Of a stretch of DNA of 56,264 nt, positions 7,675-15,215 are shown piece after piece. The notes under the pieces were generated by a model. The model saw only the letters and a program-made list of their open reading frames with translations, searched no databases and was not told the DNA's origin. Numbering within the stretch: position 1 is the first letter of the stretch; the number at the start of each line of letters is the position of its first letter. Origin of the DNA: Actinomycetota bacterium. GTDB lineage: Bacteria; Actinomycetota; Thermoleophilia; Solirubrobacterales; 70-9. A program made the position numbers and the translations under genes. The stretch covers positions 1 through 56,264 of the forward strand of contig JAFDWF010000203.1 in NCBI GenBank assembly GCA_018268575.1. The letters run 5' to 3'.

Positions 7675-7824
7675 GTGCCGCTCGCCCGAGCATCCTGGCT
7701 GACCGCCGTGGTCGTCTGCGTCATCGCCGCGATCCTCTTCGCCGTCAGCGGCTACACCGGCTACACGATCGTGCTGATCGCCGTCGGCGCCGCCGCCGCC
7801 GTCAACCTGCTGCCGCCGCCCTGA
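7675..7824 (+). CDS. Small two-helix membrane protein
   Basis: A 49-residue frame from GTG at 7675 (MPLARASWLTAVVVCVIAAI ...) ending LLPPP. It has two hydrophobic segments, about residues 8-24 and 30-44, split by the SGYTGYT turn. It lies head to head with the Roadblock-like gene and ends just before a strong inverted repeat that could terminate it. No family is recognised. The long opposite-strand frame in this place looks like its shadow because it is Asp/Gly/Arg-rich. No clear ribosome-binding site is seen. Confidence 0.5.
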   Translation: MPLARASWLTAVVVCVIAAILFAVSGYTGYTIVLIAVGAAAAVNLLPPP

Positions 7825-7833
7825 GCTCCTGGT

Positions 7834-7876
7834 GACGGGCCGAAAACCCGTCAGATAGTCCGACTTTCGGCCCGTC
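7834..7876. terminator. Inverted repeat between convergent genes
   Basis: GACGGGCCGAAA (7834-7845) pairs perfectly with TTTCGGCCCGTC (7865-7876) across a 19-base loop. It lies between the end of the 49-residue gene (plus) and the end of rdgB (minus), overlapping the rdgB stop codon, so it could terminate both. No long T-run follows. Confidence 0.6.
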
Positions 7877-8447
7877 AACCTCGGGCCAGGTGAGCAAGGA
7901 GGAGGCGGGCAGCGCGGCCGCGATGGCTGATCGCGTTCTTCTCGGCGGCGGTGAGCTCCGCCATCGTTCGGTCGTCGTCGGTGTCGTCGGGGACGAAGAT
8001 CGGGTCATAGCCGAAGCCGCCACTGCCGCGGCGCTCGCCGAGCAGGTGGCCGGAGCAGGTCGCTTCGAAGACGTGCTCGGTGCCGTCCTCCTCGACCAGG
8101 GCGAGGACGCAGACGTAGGCGGCGCGGCGATCACCGGCGGCGGCGTCGACCTCGCGGATCAGCTTGTCGAGGTTCGCCTCGTCGCCGGCGCCCTGGCCGG
8201 CGTAGCGGGCCGAGTAGACGCCCGGCGCCCCGCCGAGGTCGTAGGCCTCGATCCCAGAGTCGTCGGCGATCGCCGCCCCGCCGAGCGCCGCGTGGGCGGC
8301 GCGCGCCTTGATCAGCGCGTTGGCCTCGAAGCTCTCACCGTCCTCGACCGGGGGCTCATAGCCCTCCGGCAGCGGCTCCAGCTCCACCCCCGGCAGCAGC
8401 TCGCGCATCTCCCCCACCTTGTGGAGGTTGGCGGTGGCGAGGATCAC
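7875..8447 (-). CDS. rdgB: Non-canonical purine NTP pyrophosphatase (RdgB/HAM1)
   Basis: A 190-residue house-cleaning enzyme that hydrolyses ITP, dITP and XTP to monophosphates and pyrophosphate, keeping deaminated purines out of nucleic acids. The family landmarks are present: ATANLHKVGEM at the N-terminus (NxxK substrate loop), the IADDSGIEAYDLGGAPGVYS catalytic block, FGYDPIFVP, and the C-terminal SHRGRA. The GTG start at 8447 has GGGAGC upstream. It follows rph by 25 bases on the same strand, a gene order common in actinobacteria. Confidence 0.93.
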   Translation of the reverse strand: MILATANLHKVGEMRELLPGVELEPLPEGYEPPVEDGESFEANALIKARAAHAALGGAAIADDSGIEAYDLGGAPGVYSARYAGQGAGDEANLDKLIREVDAAAGDRRAAYVCVLALVEEDGTEHVFEATCSGHLLGERRGSGGFGYDPIFVPDDTDDDRTMAELTAAEKNAISHRGRAARLLLAHLARG

Positions 8448-8472
8448 CGGGGGCTCCCGGCGGGCGCGCCGG

Positions 8473-9192
8473 TCACGCGGCCCGGTCCTGGACCTCCCGC
8501 AAACGGGCGATGCCACCCTCGGCGAGGGCCAGCAGCTCATCCAGCGAGGCGCGCGAGAGCGGCGTCCGCTCGGCGGTCACCTGCACCTCGACCAGGCCGC
8601 CGTCGCCGGTCATCACCACGTTGGCGTCGACCTCGGCGTTCGAGTCCTCGCTGTAGTCGAGGTCGCAGAGCGCCCGGCCGTTCACCATGCCGACGCTGAC
8701 CGCGGCGACCTCACCGGTCAGCGGCATCGCCTCGATCAACTTGCGGTCGAGCAGCTTCTGGAAGGCGAGCTTCAGCGCCACGTAGCCACCGGTGATCGAG
8801 GCGCAGCGCGTCCCGCCGTCGGCTTCGAGCACGTCGCAATCGACGTAGACGCTCCGTTCGCCGAGCGCCTTGAAGTCGACGACGACCCGCAGACTGCGCC
8901 CGATCAGCCGCTGGATCTCCACCCCGCGGCCGTCCTGCTTGCCCTTCGAGACGTCGCGCTGCTTCCGTTCGCCGGTCGAGGCGGGCAGCATCGCGTACTC
9001 GGCGGTCACCCACCCCTTGCCACGGCCCATCATCCAGCGCGGTACCTGCTCGGAGACCGAGGCGGTGCAGATCACCCGCGTGCGGCCGACCGAGATCAGC
9101 GCCGAGCCATCGGCGCTTTCGACGAAGCCGGGGTCGATGGTGACGGGCCGAATGTCGGCCGGGGCGCGGTCGTAGCTGCGTGAGTCTGGCAT
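8473..9192 (-). CDS. rph: Ribonuclease PH
   Basis: A 239-residue phosphorolytic 3'-5' exoribonuclease that trims tRNA 3' ends. It begins RPVTIDPGFVESADGSALIS and contains the core RNase PH sequences VPRWMMGRGKGWVTAEYAML, RQRDV-like RKQRDVSKGK, GRSLRVVVDF and ITGGYVAL, with the phosphate-binding Arg residues. Length matches the family (about 240). The ATG at 9192 was chosen because residues upstream are not conserved. Cotranscribed with rdgB. Confidence 0.95.
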   Translation of the reverse strand: MPDSRSYDRAPADIRPVTIDPGFVESADGSALISVGRTRVICTASVSEQVPRWMMGRGKGWVTAEYAMLPASTGERKQRDVSKGKQDGRGVEIQRLIGRSLRVVVDFKALGERSVYVDCDVLEADGGTRCASITGGYVALKLAFQKLLDRKLIEAMPLTGEVAAVSVGMVNGRALCDLDYSEDSNAEVDANVVMTGDGGLVEVQVTAERTPLSRASLDELLALAEGGIARLREVQDRAA

Positions 9193-9222
9193 CGGCGCGA
9201 GTCTTGCAGGCGAAGAGGTCGT

Positions 9223-9272
9223 GCGCCCGGCGCGCACCTGCGTGCCGGGCGCCGCAGGGGCCGGGCGGCCCC
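9223..9272. terminator. Two GC-rich hairpins between the pilin gene and rph
   Basis: GCGCCCGGC/GCCGGGCGC (9223-9231 with 9244-9252) and GGGGCC/GGCCCC (9257-9262 with 9267-9272) follow the stop of the minus-strand pilin gene and precede rph. They could end the pilin transcript, but neither has a T-run. Confidence 0.4.
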
Positions 9273-9276
9273 ACCT

Positions 9277-9543
9277 TCATTTGAAAGCGACCTTGTCGAC
9301 CGCCTCCTTGATCTTGTTGACGATCACGTCGGCCAGCTCGGTTCCCTGCTTGCCGTTGAAACCTTTCATCGCCGCGACCATCCCCACCATCAGCAACGAG
9401 ACCAACAAGATCAGGCCGACGTACTCGACCGTCCCCTGGCCCCGCTCCTCGGCAAGGGCATGAATCGCCCGCACCCGCCGGCTCACGGCGACGTTCAACC
9501 GCCACAGCGCGGCGTGCAGGTAGCCCAGGATTGCGTAGAACAC
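9277..9543 (-). CDS. Flp/TadE-like pilin-type small membrane protein
   Basis: An 88-residue protein with a cytoplasmic N-terminus, then ERGQGTVEYVGLILLVSLLM, the Gly-Gln-(Gly/Ala)-x-Val-Glu-Tyr start and hydrophobic helix typical of Flp-type IVb pilins and TadE/F pseudopilins, and a short Lys-rich C-terminal tail. A prepilin peptidase would cut before the helix. No tad secretion genes lie in this window. GTG at 9543-9541 has GGAAGGGAG upstream. The multi-hairpin element starts about 100 bases upstream. Confidence 0.75.
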   Translation of the reverse strand: MFYAILGYLHAALWRLNVAVSRRVRAIHALAEERGQGTVEYVGLILLVSLLMVGMVAAMKGFNGKQGTELADVIVNKIKEAVDKVAFK

Positions 9544-9639
9544 TCATCACTCCCTTCCTCGTTGACGGGAGCGATACTCGGCCCCGAAAGCGCACCGAAC
9601 AAGACCGGTAAGTGCCGATTGCGTAACGGCTGGGGGCGG

Positions 9640-10290
9640 CTTGCGGGCGCGACGGTTCGGGCCGGAGGTGGTCCAGGCCGGACCGATCGGAGCCCAGGCG
9701 TCCCGGGCGTCTCGGAGGCGACCCGGGCAGGCTGTGGCCGCCTCCGAGACGCCCGGGACGGGAGGTTTCCGGGGGGAGCTTGCGCAGGGGCGGGTGCGTG
9801 GCGGGGAGATCCGGGGAGTCCGGCATCTCCGTGACGGGACGGAGGATTGCGACGTCTCCGTGACGGAGCCGACGAGAGACGCCACGAAGACCGTGCGATC
9901 CGCGCGGGTCCCGTCGGGAAGACGCATGATCCGGCGGGATCCCCGCCGGATCATGGTCGCCCCGTGACGAAGGGTCCACGATCGCAGGGAAGGCGTATGC
10001 CTTCCTGCGAGGGTTGAGACCCCTCTTTTCGCGCTGAGTGAATCTGGGCCCCTATAGGGGCCCAGAACCGTGGTCACGTCTTCGTGACCGTGGAGGAAGC
10101 GTGGAACCGGTGACGTCTCCCTCACGTCACCCGCGCGGTTCCCGGCGTCTTCGTGACGGACACCGCGGCACCTCCCTCCGCTGTTCCTTATGCCCACCAT
10201 CCCGGCATAAGGAACAGCGGAGCGTAGGACCCTCTGCCGTTCCCCCCATGACCCTCTGGCGTCCGGGCGCCGGCCGGCGACGCCCCCGCC
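9640..10290 (+). repeat. Multi-hairpin element, copy I (possible large structured RNA or MITE-like element)
   Basis: This non-coding stretch between the pilin gene and the secreted protein gene is packed with near-perfect hairpins. H1 is at 9699-9760 (22-bp arms, 18-base loop acccgggcaggctgtggc). H2 is at 9925-9955 (14 bp, loop ATC). H3 is at 9983-10009, H4 at 10043-10066 (24-base perfect palindrome) and H5 at 10072-10089. H6 is at 10177-10221 (18-bp arms, loop CACCATCCC). CGTGACG-type words recur between them. The same order recurs inverted at 27440-28250 and in part at 56125-56264. H1 stems differ between copies with matching changes on both arms, while loops of H1 and H6 are unchanged. No convincing protein frame is seen. 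Confidence 0.8.
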
Positions 10291-10300
10291 CCTCAGCCGC

Positions 10301-11278
10301 CTAAGGAAAGCTCCGCGAGAGGCTCGTGTGAAACTCCGGCCCCGTCAGCGATATCGCTTCCTCACCGGGGAACGTCGCGGCCAGGGTCCCGGTCCAGGAC
10401 CGGTTGCCGCCGGGCTGCCGGCGCAGGGTCGCCGAGCCGGTGAAGGGCGCGGGCGGGTGAACGGTGCCGTAGCTGACCTTGGGGTCGGACGCGAAGGTGG
10501 AGCGGGGGCCGACGGCGTAGGCGAGGCTCAGCAGGCCGATCCGGCCGACCGTCCCGAAGCGTTCCGCGTAGAAGCCGGCCTTGCCTGCCTGCCGGGCGAC
10601 GAAGAGGAGGCCACCGGTGCCCGCTTTGTCGAGCGCCCAGAGGGTCATCCGGGTGTTCGCCGGGGGCAGCGCCGCGTCCGGGTCTTCGACCAGCGGGTTG
10701 GCGCCGCCCGCCACCAGCGGGCACTGTTCGGTCGGCGGCAGGACGACCGCGCCGCGCACCCGGTGGGTGTTGGCGACGGTGTAGCCCCCCTGGCCTTCGA
10801 ACTCGACCTTGCCGGCGAAGTAGCCCTGCACCGTCTCTGCCCCGGTGGTGCCGCCGAGGCAATCGGGCGGCAGGCCACGCGCCGCCGGCGCGGTGGCGTG
10901 GAAGGTGACGTCGACGCGGCCGAACTGGTGGAAGTTGGCGTGGATGCCGTTCGGCCCAACAGTGCCGCGGGCGACGTAGGTGGTCGAGGTCCCGGCGTGG
11001 GGCGTGTTGTCGCCGCGCGAGACCCCGATCGTCACCGTCGCTCCCCGGGCCGAGACCTGCAGGCGGTAGCCGTGCGAGCCGCTGAGCTGGAAGCGTGGTT
11101 CGACTTCGATCTTGTGGCCCGGCGCCGCGCCGCCTTGATCGCCGAGCGCCGCCGAGGCCAGCGCCCCGGCGCCGATCAGCACGAGCGCCAGCGCAACGAC
11201 CAGTGCGTTCGCAGTTTGCCACCGCATATGTAGGTAAGTGCGAACGCACCGGCGGAGGGTGTGACGGAAGGTGCTCAT
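10301..11278 (-). CDS. Secreted protein of unknown function
   Basis: A 325-residue protein with an N-terminal membrane/signal segment (ALVVALALVLIGAGALASAA, about residues 25-44) and a beta-rich exported part with two Cys (in PPDCLGG and TEQCPL) and a C-terminal SFP. I recognise no catalytic motif. Its ATG at 11278 overlaps the stop of the upstream protease gene (ATGA), so the two are coupled. Residues about 10-26 are encoded by a 47-bp palindromic repeat; an ATG inside the repeat (MRWQTANALV) would give a more normal signal peptide and is a possible alternative start. Confidence 0.75.
   Translation of the reverse strand: MSTFRHTLRRCVRTYLHMRWQTANALVVALALVLIGAGALASAALGDQGGAAPGHKIEVEPRFQLSGSHGYRLQVSARGATVTIGVSRGDNTPHAGTSTTYVARGTVGPNGIHANFHQFGRVDVTFHATAPAARGLPPDCLGGTTGAETVQGYFAGKVEFEGQGGYTVANTHRVRGAVVLPPTEQCPLVAGGANPLVEDPDAALPPANTRMTLWALDKAGTGGLLFVARQAGKAGFYAERFGTVGRIGLLSLAYAVGPRSTFASDPKVSYGTVHPPAPFTGSATLRRQPGGNRSWTGTLAATFPGEEAISLTGPEFHTSLSRSFP
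11203..11249. repeat. 47-bp palindromic repeat, copy 2, inside a signal-peptide coding region
   Basis: Same 11-bp arms GTGCGTTCGCA/TGCGAACGCAC and same length as the copy at 5604-5650. The centre differs (C/C mismatch next to the arms in copy 1, G/G here). It lies in frame within codons about 10-26 of the secreted protein gene and contains an in-frame ATG. Confidence 0.85.
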
Positions 11279-12246
11279 TTGATCTGCTTCGCCCGCGCGT
11301 AGAGGTTCGCCACGTCCTGGCCGAAGTACGGCCCGAAGTTCGTCGACGGGTCGCTCGGATACCCGTACGTGGTGACGCTGTTCAGCACGTTGCCTTCGAT
11401 CATCCAGCCGCCGCCCGAGCCGCCCGCGCTGTCGTCACAGCTGATCGCCAGGTCGAGCGGGCCCGGTTCGAAGAACGAGCCGAAGTCATGTCCCTCGAAG
11501 GTCGCCCCCCGGCAGACCTGCAGCGTGCCGCCGTTGAAGGGCCGTTCGACCGGGTAGCCGTAGACGTCGAAGGTCTGGTTCGGCGAGAGCCCCGTCGCGA
11601 CCCGATCGGCGCCGACCGCCGCTGCCAGCGTCTGGCCTCTTTCGTTGCGCCCGACCACCGCCGCGCCGACATCGAAGTTCTCGTTTTCGTGCGCGTGCCA
11701 GGCCGGCGTCGTCCCCAGCCAGTGGGCGGTGAAAGTGCCGAAGGGCCGTTCGCCGTGCTGGTAGCCGGGGACGAAGACCCACTTGCGGTCCGACCAGATC
11801 CCTTCGTCGTAGACGCAGTGGCCCGCGGTGATGACGACGCTCTTGCTCGGCGAGACGACCGAGGTCCCCGAGCAGCGGCCGTAGCCGATCCCGGCGCCTT
11901 CGGAGATGAAGATCGCGCCGTTGACCCGGTACTGGGGTTCGGTCGGGTCGGCGACGGTTTCCGACGTCGCGGTCAACGCCGGGTCGAGCGCCGAGCCGTG
12001 AGCCGCCGGACCGGTTCCCTCGATCGGCCGCGCCGCCTCCATCCGCGCCGACGTCCAGAAGCTGCGCGCCGCCGCCGCTTCCTCGCTGAAGGAGATCCCC
12101 GGCGTCGCCGCCGGACCGAGGGCGGCCGCCGCCGAAGGGGCGTCCGGGCCGAGCCGCGCGCTCGCCGCCGCGGGTGCACCGACGACCGCCAGCGCGGTCA
12201 GAACCACCAGGATCGAAGGGCGCAGATAGCGCATCAGGACGGGCAC
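11275..12246 (-). CDS. Secreted trypsin-like serine protease
   Basis: A 323-residue exported protease of the chymotrypsin/V8 fold. A signal peptide (residues about 1-30, ending AAASA) is followed by a likely propeptide (about 31-105). The catalytic triad can be placed: His143 in TAGHC, Asp192 in NFDVGAAVV and Ser277 in AGGSGGGW. Cys125/Cys144 and Cys245/Cys270 could form two disulfides. It is encoded upstream of and overlapping a secreted protein gene, which might be its substrate or inhibitor (inference). The start is uncertain: GTG at 12246 or ATG (MRYLRPS) at 12234. Confidence 0.87.
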   Translation of the reverse strand: MPVLMRYLRPSILVVLTALAVVGAPAAASARLGPDAPSAAAALGPAATPGISFSEEAAAARSFWTSARMEAARPIEGTGPAAHGSALDPALTATSETVADPTEPQYRVNGAIFISEGAGIGYGRCSGTSVVSPSKSVVITAGHCVYDEGIWSDRKWVFVPGYQHGERPFGTFTAHWLGTTPAWHAHENENFDVGAAVVGRNERGQTLAAAVGADRVATGLSPNQTFDVYGYPVERPFNGGTLQVCRGATFEGHDFGSFFEPGPLDLAISCDDSAGGSGGGWMIEGNVLNSVTTYGYPSDPSTNFGPYFGQDVANLYARAKQIK

Positions 12247-12320
12247 TCAAGCAGACCGGGAGGCGAACGGGGCACAATTCCGGCGCCGAAGGCCGTTCCC
12301 GTGCGCCGCCCAGGCACGGA

Positions 12321-12326
12321 TAACCT
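12321..12326 (+). promoter_or_regulatory. -10 box of the glycosyltransferase gene (leaderless)
   Basis: TAACCT ends 6 bases before the ATG at 12333, leaving no space for a leader or ribosome-binding site. Confidence 0.5.
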
Positions 12327-12332
12327 GCCGCG

Positions 12333-13277
12333 ATGCGCGTCCTCGTCGTCACCAACCTCGTGCCCGACGGGAACGCGCCGCAGCGCGGCCGCTGGGTCCG
12401 CGACCAGATCGGCGAGCTCCGCGCCCGTGGCATCGAGGTCGAGGAATTCGGCTTCCCCCGCGGCCGGTCCCACTACCTGCCGGCGACCCGCCACCTCCGC
12501 TCACTTTTGCGCGCGGAGCGCTTCGACCTCGTCCACGCCCACTATGGCCTCGCCGGCTGGGTCGCCCGCCTGGCCGGCGCCCGCCCGCTCCTCGTCACCT
12601 TCCACGGCACCGACGTCCGCCACCCGATCGTCGGGCCGCTCTCGCGCCGACTCGCCTGGCGCGCCGACCTGGTCGCGGGCGTCTCGCGCGCCCTCTTCGC
12701 CGAGGAGAACGGGCGCCCCGGCCTCCCCCACGTCCCCGGCGCCGTCGTCCTTCCGACCGGCCCCGAGCTGGGTCGCTTCGCGCCGACCCCCCGCGCCGAG
12801 GCCCGCGCCGCCCTCGGCCTCGACCCCGAGGGCCGTTATCTCCTCTTCCCCACCGACCCGCGCCGACCGGAGAAGCGCCGCGACCGCGCCGCCGCGCTCG
12901 CCGCCGCGACCGGGGCCGAGCTCCTCACCGGCGGCTCGATCGACCCCGAGCAGATGGCGACCTGGATGAACGCCGCGAACGTGGTCCTCGTCACCTCCGA
13001 CTACGAGGGCTTCGGCATGGCGGCGATCGAGGCGCTGGCCTGCGACGTCCCCGTCCTCTCCACCCCGGTCGGCGTCGCTCCCTACCTCCTGACCGGCATC
13101 GCGGGTTGCCTCTGCGCCCCCTTCGACCCCGAGGCCTGGGCCGCCGCCGCCCGGCCCCACCTGGCCGCCACGGACCCGCGCGTGGCGGGCGCGGCGCGCG
13201 CCCGGACCCTCGCCGCCGGCCCGATGGCCGAGCGCACGATCGAGGTCTACCGCCACATGACCGCCTCTCGCGTTTAG
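12333..13277 (+). CDS. Glycosyltransferase family 4 (GT-B fold)
   Basis: A 314-residue retaining glycosyltransferase. The N-terminal Rossmann domain starts MRVLVVTNLVPDGNAPQRG. FDLVHAHYGLAGWVARL and LLVTFHGTDVRHP follow. The C-terminal sugar-nucleotide domain has DYEGFGMAAIEALACDVPVL, the E(x7)E-type motif that binds the donor. The family transfers sugars to lipids or polysaccharides; the acceptor cannot be read from context. The ATG at 12333 has no ribosome-binding site but a TAACCT box 6 bases upstream, so the mRNA is probably leaderless. A coiled-coil gene follows. Confidence 0.87.
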   Translation: MRVLVVTNLVPDGNAPQRGRWVRDQIGELRARGIEVEEFGFPRGRSHYLPATRHLRSLLRAERFDLVHAHYGLAGWVARLAGARPLLVTFHGTDVRHPIVGPLSRRLAWRADLVAGVSRALFAEENGRPGLPHVPGAVVLPTGPELGRFAPTPRAEARAALGLDPEGRYLLFPTDPRRPEKRRDRAAALAAATGAELLTGGSIDPEQMATWMNAANVVLVTSDYEGFGMAAIEALACDVPVLSTPVGVAPYLLTGIAGCLCAPFDPEAWAAAARPHLAATDPRVAGAARARTLAAGPMAERTIEVYRHMTASRV

Positions 13278-13309
13278 ATTGCACCCTTGACCGTGGAGCG
13301 GACGTCTAG

Positions 13310-13750
13310 ATGAGCGACGAGACCTCAGGCGCGGCGGCCGGCGGAGTGGGAGCGCGGATCGGCGAGGCCGAGCGCACCCTGGCGGCTGCCGCCGAGGCTG
13401 CCACGGCCGCGGAAAAACGCGCCGCCGCCGAGATCGAGGCGCTGGAAGCCGACCTCGAGCGCTGGCGCACCGAGTCCGACCGGGTGCGCAAGGAGCTGGA
13501 GCTGCGCCACGAGGAAGAGCTCGCCAAGGAGCGCGAGGCGAAAGAGCGGGCGATCGCCGCCGCCGAAGAGCGGCTGGGGGAGATCGAGCAGCAGACCGAC
13601 GCCGCCGAGGAGCGGATCGCGGCCGCCGAGCGTCGCGCCGAGGAGGCCGAGCACGCGGTCGAGGCGGAGAAGGCCCGCGCTCGCGAAGGCGCCGCCGCCT
13701 GGCTGCGTGAGCGCATCGAGCTGATCCGCCGCGGGAGCGAGGAAAAATAG
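13310..13750 (+). CDS. Coiled-coil protein
   Basis: A 146-residue protein that is almost wholly a charged, Ala/Glu/Arg-rich coiled coil (residues about 15-130), preceded by a short Gly/Ala-rich head and ending in WLRERIELIRRGSEEK. No enzymatic motif is seen. Its TAG stop overlaps the presumed start of nadB, so translation of nadB may depend on it. Confidence 0.7.
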   Translation: MSDETSGAAAGGVGARIGEAERTLAAAAEAATAAEKRAAAEIEALEADLERWRTESDRVRKELELRHEEELAKEREAKERAIAAAEERLGEIEQQTDAAEERIAAAERRAEEAEHAVEAEKARAREGAAAWLRERIELIRRGSEEK

Positions 13751-15192
13751 CCGCGGTCGCCGAGTACGACGTCGTCGTCGTCGGCGGCGGCGCCGCCGGG
13801 CTCTGGACCGCCCTCCGCGCCGCCGAGCTGGGCGGCCGGGTCTGCATGGTCTCGCGCACGCCGCTCTCCCAGAGCGCCAGCTTCTGGGCCCAGGGCGGGC
13901 TCGCCGCCGCGCTCGAACCGGGGGACTCGCCCGAGCGCCACGCCGAGGACACGCTCGCCGCCGGCCGCAACCTCTGCCGCCCGGCGGCGGCCCGGGTGCT
14001 GGTCGAGGAGGCGCCGGCCGCGGTCCGCGATCTGCAGGGGCGCGGCGTCGTCTTCGACCTCGACCACGAAGGGCGACTGGCGCTCGGCCTCGAGGGCGGC
14101 CACTCGGCCCGCCGCATCGTCCACTCCGGCGGCAGCCAGACCGGCCGCGAGATCACCTCGAAGCTGGCCTCGATGGTCGCGGCGCACCCGGAGATCGAGG
14201 TGCGCGAGCAGACCTCGGCGACGGCGCTCTGGTCCGACGGCGAGCGCTGCCACGGCGTGATCACCGACGCCGGCGCGCTCGGCTCACGAGCGGCCGTGCT
14301 GGCGACCGGCGGCGCCGCGGCGCTCTGGCGGCGGACCACCAACCCGCGCGGCGCGATCGGCGCCGGGCCGGTCTTCGGCGCCGCCGCCGGGGCCGACCTC
14401 GCCGACCTCGAGTTCTGCCAGTTCCACCCGACCGCGGTCTACCTCCCCGACACCCGCTTCGACGGCCTCTTGATCACCGAGGCGATCCGCGGCGAGGGGG
14501 CGAAGCTGCTCGACGCAACCGGTGAGCGCTTCACCGACGAGCTTGCCCCGCGCGACGAGGTCAGCGCCGCGGTCCTCGCCAAGCTGCGCGAGGAGGGCAC
14601 CGCCTCGGTCCGCCTCGACCTGCGGGCGATCGACCCGGCCCGCTTCCCCAACGTCTTCGCCTCACTCGACGAAGCGGGGCTCGAGCCGCGCGCCAAGCCG
14701 GTCCCGGTCTCCCCCGCCGCCCACTACACGATGGGCGGGATCGCGGTCGACCTCGACGGCCGCTCCTCGCTGCCCGGCCTCTACGCGGTCGGCGAGTGCT
14801 CCTGCACCGGCCTCCACGGCGCCAACCGGCTCGCCTCCAACTCGCTCAGCGAGTGCTTCGTCTTCGGCGGGCGGGCGGCGCGGGCGGCGCTCGAGGAGCC
14901 CACGGAGAGCGGCCGCCCAGCGGAGCCCGAGTGGCGCTTCGTGCCGCCGACCAGCGAGACCCGCGACGCGGTCTGGCGCCGCGCCGGGCCGCTCCGCAAC
15001 CCGACCGACCTCGCCTGCCTGATCCCCGATCCCTACCCGCTGGCGAAAGCGATCGGGACCGCGGCACTGGAGCGGCGGGAGTCGCGCGGCGGCCACCTGC
15101 GGACCGACTGCCCGGCGACCGACCCGGCCCTCGACGGCGTCCACGTCGTCTTCGCCTCCGACGGCTCAGTCCGCCGCGAGACCTGGGACTGA
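13747..15192 (+). CDS. nadB: L-aspartate oxidase, apparently without a standard start codon
   Basis: An FAD enzyme oxidising L-aspartate to iminoaspartate, the first step of NAD synthesis. The frame carries YDVVVVGGGAAGLWTALRAA (FAD dinucleotide fold), SFWAQGGLAAA, EFCQFHPTA, RGEGA, HYTMGGI and GLHGANRLASNSLSE, all diagnostic. The conserved N-terminus needs a start before codon 13765, yet between the in-frame stop at 13708-13710 and the fold there is no ATG, GTG or TTG. The best candidate is ATA at 13747, after GAGCGAGGA and overlapping the stop of the coiled-coil gene. The first ATG (13846) would delete the FAD loop. nadA and nadC are not here. Confidence 0.87.
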   Translation: MAAVAEYDVVVVGGGAAGLWTALRAAELGGRVCMVSRTPLSQSASFWAQGGLAAALEPGDSPERHAEDTLAAGRNLCRPAAARVLVEEAPAAVRDLQGRGVVFDLDHEGRLALGLEGGHSARRIVHSGGSQTGREITSKLASMVAAHPEIEVREQTSATALWSDGERCHGVITDAGALGSRAAVLATGGAAALWRRTTNPRGAIGAGPVFGAAAGADLADLEFCQFHPTAVYLPDTRFDGLLITEAIRGEGAKLLDATGERFTDELAPRDEVSAAVLAKLREEGTASVRLDLRAIDPARFPNVFASLDEAGLEPRAKPVPVSPAAHYTMGGIAVDLDGRSSLPGLYAVGECSCTGLHGANRLASNSLSECFVFGGRAARAALEEPTESGRPAEPEWRFVPPTSETRDAVWRRAGPLRNPTDLACLIPDPYPLAKAIGTAALERRESRGGHLRTDCPATDPALDGVHVVFASDGSVRRETWD

Positions 15193-15203
15193 CCCGGGAC
15201 GGG

Positions 15204-15209
15204 TAGCTT
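15204..15209 (+). promoter_or_regulatory. -10 box of hyuA (leaderless)
   Basis: TAGCTT ends 6 bases before the ATG at 15216. The short gap after nadB (23 bases) otherwise holds no ribosome-binding site, so hyuA may be transcribed separately as a leaderless mRNA. Confidence 0.5.
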
Positions 15210-15215
15210 CGCCGC

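Noticed and set aside
9544..10300. CRISPR array in the repeat-rich stretch
   Set aside because: The hairpins differ from one another, are not equally spaced, and no cas gene is near.
14439..14696. Minus-strand frames inside nadB
   Set aside because: Antisense shadows without motifs or start sites.
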